Below, piece after piece: positions 12,859 through 21,800 of a stretch of DNA of 64,000 nt. Made by a program: the position numbers and the translations under genes. The notes beneath the pieces are model-generated. The model had not been told where the DNA came from. It was given only the letters and a program-made list of their open reading frames with translations, and ran no database searches. The stretch's first letter is position 1. Every line of letters starts with the position of its first letter. Origin of the DNA: Aradus depressus (Eukaryota > Arthropoda > Insecta > Hemiptera > Aradidae); NCBI GenBank assembly GCA_963662175.1, contig OY759217.1, forward strand, positions 53,358,108 through 53,422,107, given 5' to 3'.

Positions 12859-15800
12859 CTGCGATAATATAAAATATATATATAAAATTGTTATATATAT
12901 ATAACAATTTTATAGCCTTCCTCCCCCAAGGAAGGATATTCTACAGTTTGTTTAGGTTATGTTTTTAACTCAGAGAGTAATAAATATTTATTTGAATCTT
13001 CCCAACGAACCGAGCCTCACTTTTACCACCAGAGTTTCAACTTTTCAAAACTCATTAAACAGATAAACAAACTTGAAATTGGTAAAAGTTTTTTGAACAG
13101 AGTCGCAAGCGTTCGTTCATTTATCAAAAAAAAAAAAACACTTGCACAATTTGTTCATCTTTTAGCTAAGTATCAGACTATTTTGTACTCACTTCAACAA
13201 CATTTACGTTGAATATCAGTAAGTTAAGTAAATAGGCCATTGTTGAAATATAGAATAGACACTGAAACCTCTCCCTCTAACCACAAAGCTACGGTACCTT
13301 GGACTAACTTTGGACAGAAGCCTAACTATACAGAGGGTCCTTTTTAGATGGCCCGGCTGAATTTCTCTTGAACAGACAAAAAAATTAAAAATACGTACCT
13401 ATTTAATATTTTTCAGTCTAGTTTTAAATTATTAGCTATTTTTCGAAATAATTTATAATTCTCCCGTAATCCCCCACCCCATATTGACTGAAAATCGACA
13501 GATTCGCTCTTTAGAGGGTTCTGGACACACAGACAGACAATTTTTTTTTTTCATACTTGGAATCTAAAGATCGGAAAAAATGAAATGCCGTTGAAACCTC
13601 AGCATCGAATTTTTGACCGATTACATAACTTCCCCTATACTTTATAAAGCTGGGGAAGAAAAATTGAAATTCTGCAGTCACAATTTCATAAGACAATACC
13701 CACGTTATGTAGGCAACTACATACGTAGGTACTTCACAATTTCATAAGATAATACCCACGTTACGTAGGCAACTACATACGTAGGTACTTCACAATTTCA
13801 TAAGACAATACCCACGTTACGTAGGCAACTACATACGTAGGTACTTCACAATTATCTCATGGGTACACAGAACAAAACACTATAAAGAACGTCTGCACAA
13901 GATTTTTTGAGAAGTTACAAGACGTCCAAACGCCAGAAGTACGTTATCTTACATCACCGCACCTACCACTCGACCTCTGAGCTCCAGTCCTGTCCCGATC
14001 CACAACCAACCTAAATTATACATTCTCGTCCCTAGATTACTTCCGAGTCACCTCACTTTCTAATTTCATCGTAAATTTCAATGTTTTCATGTCATCGTAA
14101 ATTATATTTTTAAATTCTAAGTTGAGAAATTCTGAGATTATGTTATGAAAATCTGTAATAACTAAATAAAACTCATTTTTTGAAATAATGATTTCTAAAT
14201 AGAAAAAATTTCTATTCCACAAAAAAAAAATTATTATAATAATATATACAAAAACTACAGTTTTCGGCAATACACCATATATATATATATATTCGTCAAC
14301 ACTCGTTTTGTCAATTTGGTTTAAGTTTTTAATTTTCTAGGCATGAATGACGAAATGTTGATAGAGTTGGTTAGGGAGCGGCCAGTTGTTCAGTGGAAGG
14401 GAATCGGCAATAAAATGAATATGGATGGTCCACTAATCCTCCATACAACGTAATGAACTCTCTTCCACTTTCCGAAGCGTCCACATGGGATGAACCCACT
14501 GTCCTCATCGAAGAGCAATGGTATTGCAGCAAGATGTTCTATGCTAAATTTCATGATGCACTTGAAAAACATACAGAGATCACTTTCGGAATTTCAAAAG
14601 GTAATCACTGATGCCATTGAGCACTGACCTTCGAGGGCGCCGGTAGCTCAGTGGTATGCGTGCTTGTCTTCTGAGCCCGACCGAGGCCCTTAGTTTATTT
14701 TATCTGGGAGGTAAAATAAACTTAAGCACGCCGTCCTTCGGATGGGACGTTAAGCGATGGTCCCGAGCCTGTACGATGTCAGGTACTCGTTAAAGACCCC
14801 TACCCTAGGTGAATAAAAATTTAGGGTGGGCAAAATTTAAGACTCTCACAGTAGAATCGGGCTCATGTCCACCAGAGTGACGAAAGTGCGCTCTGGTAGT
14901 AGGCGATATGACCTCGTAGTTAAAGCCCGAGCATGAGTGGGCCTAACCTAACCTAACCTATATTCGATGCGGAGTTTCATGTTTTCCGACCTCTAGATTA
15001 CAAATACGAACTGCCAATGTAATGAACTTATCGACATAAAATTTAAAATGAGGAATTAGGAGCCCCTATGTACGTCAAACTGTTGGTTTTGGAGGGGGAG
15101 CGACGAGTTAATTGATTAATTCGTTCTGGGGAAGTACATTTCACCAACTTTTTTTCTTTTTTTCTGTGGAATATATAAAATTTCAAAAAAAAAAATTTGT
15201 TTTATTTTATTAATTATATTTTTTATTTCCTTAAATTACATTTTGATATTCTATTCTAAATGTTAGTCTTTATAAGCCCCTTAACTTGTTGCATCGCCAT
15301 TAGAAGCTGCCGATGGGTTGCCGTCGACTTTTACCCCATAAGAGAAAAAAAAAAGTACAATCAAATATCAAAGAAACAGTTGCACATAAAAAAAACTATA
15401 CCATGTTTGAATCAAAATAGAACAAAGTTATTTTTTTTTCGTCGAGTCAACAAAGTGAACAAATGTGGCGAACAAAAAATTCAAAGCGACAGAAAGCAAA
15501 CATTTGTATCTCTTCTAGTTTTTCTACCTTCCAAATATGTAATCATAAATATACATACGAATACATAAATATGTATGTATATACAGATGAGAAGTTCTAA
15601 AAGCAACAACTGAGTATGATAAAATTGTATTTGAAACTTTCTTTTTTGTTTTGATGAAATCATTATTTAGCATTTTCGGGCTTCAACTTCGAGGTTATAT
15701 CGCCTACTACGCGAGCGCTCTCGCGACGCTCTAGTCGACTCTACGACGGGAGTCCTCAATTTTGCCTATCCAGGTACTTACTAAGTTTAGTATGAGGATT

Positions 15801-18800
15801 CGCAAGTCCGTTTATAATTCAACTATAGATTTTTAGCGTGAACGGTCGATTGGCTTTGGAGGGAGAGCAAAAAGTCTAATTCTTGCAGGGAAATACATTG
15901 CCTATAATTTACTTCCGACTGGCGACTTTTCAAAATCGGCAATGAGAATAATTGGCTGGCCCTTGAAAACATAATTTTACGAAACCACTTCTGGACAACA
16001 TCTCAAAATAGCCAGTCCTATGAATAAAATTGTCATTGTGGAAAAAATATAACTTTTTGAAATAAATGATCTTTACTCTGGTATAATATAAAAGCATAAT
16101 TATAAACGGACTTGCGAATGCTCATACTAAACTTTGTATCGATACATTCATTACATCGGCTGTTATTCGAGTTTTTGTGATAAGCCCCCCTAATCTTCCT
16201 TCCCCTCGGCCGATTTGACTTAGAATCAATGGTTGTCGTCCATACGCGGTTTTGGGTACACATATATAGTTTCGTTTCGATACATTCATTCTACCGGGAA
16301 TTACCTTGTTCACAGGCGCAAACAAAGACTGCAGTTTTTTCCATTTTTGGAATCAAGGGGTTGGAAAACATGAAATAAATTCTAGCGAAAACACAACATC
16401 GTTTTTCTGACCTATCACATAACTTCCCCTACAGCAGAAGTATAATATAATTATACTGATGTATTATTAGATTTAGGTGGTGTGGATAGGGCGTCTCGTC
16501 TTACTGATTATGACATTTGTTATTGATCTCATCTATGATCCGGTACAAATTTTGGCCGACAGATGCCACTGATAGTCACTCGACTCACCTTTCCAATATC
16601 TTTAACACCCTGTAGCTGTTTGATCTGCGACAGTGTGTGGTGACGAAGGGCTTCGTGCATCGGAGTGTCCCCATCCTTGTCAGTGATGTTCAGGTTGGCG
16701 CCCTCACGAACCAGCAACTAGACAATAATATCATTTATTTATTTTTAGTTCAGACAGAATTTTTGTCGACTCAAATAACAAGACCATCAAAAATTAAAAA
16801 TGAACCAACATAAATATTAAAAAATAAAATATCCAATGAGTACAGAAACAACAAATTAATGGGAAACTAAAAATATACACCCGAAATGGCAGTGTATTAA
16901 GCATGTTTTAAACTAAGAATAAATGTGTGAAAAATATTGCTACCTACCACATATATTATTATAAATTAACAATTACAAGTAGATCCATGTGATTTCGCGA
17001 ATAAAAAAAAAAAAAATGTATTTCACGATCGAAAATAGTGCAATAATTGAAAGTTTCAATGGATATAATCAGTAGTTTTGTGGATATGACTAAATAGATA
17101 CAGACCCCATCTCAGAAGAGGGGCCTTTATTTGGGCTATTTTAATATTTCCTTTACCAACATTTAGCTCAGAATAATTCAAGACATTTACTTACAAACTA
17201 GTTAAAAAGAAAATGGAAGAAACAATATTTAAATGCGGAAATTAAATTTAAAAAAAGTATACAATCAGTAACAACAATTTTCGGACAATTTAAAATTATA
17301 TGGCAAAATATCTAATTCAAGCAAAGTTTTAAATTTCGAGATCATCAATCATTTCAAAACTCCGAAAAACAATTAATTAAACATTTTCATCTAATAGAAA
17401 ATTTTGCATTAATAATTGAAGACAAGTAATTCAGGTAACAAAATTGTCTGGACACCTGTTGTTTGTTTTGTAAACAAAAGCGACCCTCATCATGACCTTT
17501 AATCCCTTCTCAACCAAACGCTAATACCGAACAAATAAAATGTGTTTACATCCTTCTATTACTGCATTCAGTAGTTATTTGTATTTCCTGCTGTCAAGAT
17601 GGGTCGAACATCTTTCGAAGTTCAACAGATAATAATTTTTAATTATGAAAAAGGATTAAGTGTCCGCAAAATCAGTGGTATGGTAGGCCGGAGTAAAAGC
17701 ACCGTAGCCGATGTAATTCGAAGGTATAAGCACGAGGATCGGATAGATTTGAAATCTTCCTCTGGCCGTCCAAGAGTATTGAATGAGCGAGAAAGGCGTA
17801 GCGTTGTCCGGAAAATTAAAAACAAGCCCTCGAGGAGTGCACCTCAGATCGTCGCCGAGGTATACAGAGAAACGGGAAAGAAAGTTCACCCACAAAATGT
17901 TCGAAGAATTCTAAAAGAAGCAGGATATAATGGGAGAGTACCAAGGAAAAAACCGTTTGTGAGTGAAAAAAATAGAAAAAAAGATCGAGCTTCGCAAAAG
18001 AGTTCCAGAATCATTCAGAAATTTTTTGGAGTAATGTAATTTTTTGTGATGAATCTAAGTTTAATATATTTGGTCCCGACAGTCGCGATAAAATTTGGAG
18101 AAGGCGTAATGAGGAACTGAATCCAAAAAATTTAAAACCAACAGTAAAACATGGGGGTGGCTCAGTGATGGTGTGGGGGTGTATGGCGTCTAGTGGAGTT
18201 GGTGAACTGGTTTTCATTGAAACCACTATGACTGGAAAAGTTTATGCCGAATTACTAAGGAGCAATTTGAAAAAGAGTGCTGAAAAACTTGGGATTTCAC
18301 GGACTTTTCATTTTTACCAAGACAACGATCCGAAACACACCTGTGAATTGGTACGTACTTGGCTTTTGTATAACTGCCCTAAAGTTATGAACCCCCCACC
18401 CCAATCGCCCGATCTCAACCCAATTGAACACGTATGGGGTGAGCTCGACAGGAAAATTCGATTAACGCCCATTGCTTCAAAAAACGAATTGAAACAAAAG
18501 TTATTAGAAGAGTGGGGTAAAATATCTCCAAATTTCACCAAAAAATTAGTTTCATCAATGCCGAATCGAATGAAAGATGTTATTACACAAAAAGGGTACC
18601 CAACCAAATATTAATTAAAATTATGGTTTTTGAATTTGTGAAATCGAAAAAAAAAATTGAATTTATTTATAGTTGTTTACATTTTTGTCCGAAAATTTTT
18701 GTTACCTACATTACTTGTTATAAAATTTATTAAATTAAAATATTTATTTGTTCTAATCAAAGCTGTTTTTCCTTTATCCTAACCCACTTTTGAATTCTTA

Positions 18801-21800
18801 TTCTTGATTGAAAAATGGCTTTAATTATTTTTTTAAATTATTTTTTATTATTTTTGCATTTAATTATTATAATTTTTTATTGAAAAATCATACCGTCCGA
18901 ACATTTTTGTTACTGACTGTACTTGTAAAATAAACCTAAGTGTAAGAAATGAAACTTAATTGTTTTTAAACAGAAATATCTTACAGCTAGTAATGGAGGA
19001 AGATATAAATAGAAACTTAATAACTGAAGGAGTTTGTATATTTGCAACAGAAAATAGAACTAATACATAAAAAGAGAAATATATCAACGGAAAATCTACT
19101 TAATAGAAGAAAATAACTTCTGAATGAATAACAGAATATTCTTAACTATATTTTAAAAGTGAGATTTAAAAAAACATTCAACAACGTATTTTCAGTAAGA
19201 ATACAGAGTATAGTCCTCTGTTGTGGTTTATTTAGTTAAGTAATAAGGGGAAAAAATTAGGCTTACTCAATTTCAAGTTCATTTCTTAATGAAAAGGGAC
19301 AATTTTTGCACACATATCTTTCCTCTCAAGCCGCCATTTCAAAAAGTAAATCTGAACAAAAATACATTTCGATTCTATACGCATCATTACCTGCTTATTT
19401 GACACCGAACTTAAGCATATCCATCAAAACCTTTTAACCCCCTCCCCCATAGTAATCGATAGTCCAAGTAACTATCGATATTTATTTTCCTTCATTATAG
19501 GGGATACGTTTTGAATAAAAAAAAAATAATAATAAATAAATAAAATAAGATATAAAAAAAATAATAAATAAATAAGTTTATCGAAATGTTCTATAGTACA
19601 TATATTTTAAAAAAAGTTGCGTAACTTGTTAACTCATGTTAATTAACTTTGATCGGAAAGAGATAGTTTTCCTAGATATATTTGAATATTTTGAATGAAC
19701 GCTTGCCACTTGTGAACACAAAACCGATCCAATTCCTAGTACAGAGGGCTAAAGCAGAAAGCTACGTCTATTATGGTTCTATGACGGATCTTCTTCCAAG
19801 AAACTCCTTCCCCTTATTATTTTTCTTCTTTCCAGTTTCCTTTCTATATAACTCTTTTCTAAGTTCGTGGAAGTGTGTTGGACTTGCAACTTGGAAATGT
19901 GAAGCGTAGAGTATTCATTTCAGTATGCCGCCAAAATCGGACGTGTGATAGTTTTTTATCAAACAGGATGATGGGAAAAGTGCTAAATGTACTTTAAAGT
20001 CAAACGACCGACCGTTTGGGCTAAAATTCAATATTTGACTTACATAGTGGCTTCTGAATTATACTTTTAAAATGTTGTGCCGATACATCGGCAGTTATTT
20101 AAAGTATTTGAGTCAAGCGACCCTTCTCTGATTCCCCCCCCCCCCCCCCCCCCCCCCCTTCCCTTCGACCGTTTTCATGGAAAATTATTATGTGACGTCC
20201 TTACTGGGCTCTCAATTTATATTAGAAATTTCGTGTCAAAACATTCATCGAATTTCTAACCGATTACATAACTTCCCCTATATTCCGTAAAAATTGCTTT
20301 TATTTTTGGTCCAAAGTTAGAAAACAGTGTTATTGTTGAAATTTATAAAAAAATATTTCAATATCGGAGAAGTGTATCTGTCAGTTTGATCTGTGCTGGC
20401 ACGACTCCAGACTAGAGATGGCATGCTTCAGCAGAACCGACTCAAAGCCAGGACCCAAATATAATTTATAACATTAAAAAATACTTTTTCTTATTGGTCT
20501 TCCACGGAAAGGTTTAATCAAAGAGTGGCCATTTTCTTAAAAGAACTTGTGTAAGTCCGAGGGGGAAATGTTAATATCATGGGAGTCCTACCTACTTATG
20601 TGACATTTGTTAATACATTTAGCACATTAATTAAAACTGATGCAATCCAAGTTTGAAACATTTAATGTTACTAAACTAAGTCAACTCACACCAGCGTTGT
20701 CAGCTTTACCTTTCTTTTTTAGTATACAAACAATTTTTTTTAAATATGCAAAAAGCGTGTTATTTTCGGTGAATCTCACACTGAAAATTATTTTTATATC
20801 GTAAAATGATTTTATTCCCTCGCTATACGAAGTATAGGGGAGGTTATGAAATCTGTCGAACGTTTGATGCGGAGTTTTCAATGGAGTTTTCTGTTTTCCG
20901 ACCTCCTCATTCCAAAAATGAAAAAAAAAATACTATCTGTCTGTGTATGTGTAAGTCTGTGAACACGATAACTCCCGATAGAATAGGTGTATCGTGACGG
21001 GTTTTATATACACTCTATCAAAAAATTCTGTGAACACTCACCTGGGTTTCCTTCAATTTGTAATTGTGGGCATAGGAAAAAAATGTTCACAAGGAAATTA
21101 CACTTGTTTAACACAATAATCAATAAACACTTTATTTCCCAAAAAATAACACAAAATATTATTCAACAATATAGTATAATAAAATTTTAATTGAAAATAA
21201 CGTCCCTTAAGGGCAAAAAAAGTCTGTGAACACTTACCTATATAAACAGAGATGAGCCTACAGCCAAACAACAAGAAGGGATTAGCTTCAATAACAACTG
21301 TCTCCTATCAATGGAAGTGCTCAGTAGTATGTATTAAGCCATCAATATGGAAGTGCAAGTAGCAGTTCGTGAATTGATTGTTAAGTTAAGAAACGAAGGA
21401 AGAAGTATTCGCGAAATAGGCAAAATAGTAAAGAAAAATCCTTCTACAGTGCATAATATTATTAAAAGATTCAATGAATTAGGCTGTGCTTCCAGCAGAC
21501 CACGATATGGACGCCCTACCAAGTTAAATCGCCTTCACACACGGGAAATCTTAAAAACTGTTCGTGATGAACCCAGTACCAGTGCGCCAAAAATTGCACA
21601 AATCTTGTTACGTGACTATGGCGTAACAGTAACACCTCAAACCATAAGAAACAGGTTACATGAGAATGGTTATAATGGTAGGGTTCCTCGGAAGAAACCA
21701 TTTCTAAGTGAAATGAACCGTAAGCGCCGTTTACAGTTCGCAAAAGAATTTGTTCAAAAGCCTCTAATGTTTTGGCAGTCAATCATTTTCTCTGATGAGT

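Noticed and set aside
14944..14965. Telomere or interstitial telomeric repeat
   Set aside because: Only three or four CCTAA units, and they are the tail of a SINE, not an array at a chromosome end.
20430..20470. Possible extra mib1 exon on the minus strand ([12 protein letters not shown])
   Set aside because: No convincing acceptor and donor in phase, and the peptide does not match the expected Mib1 ankyrin sequence.
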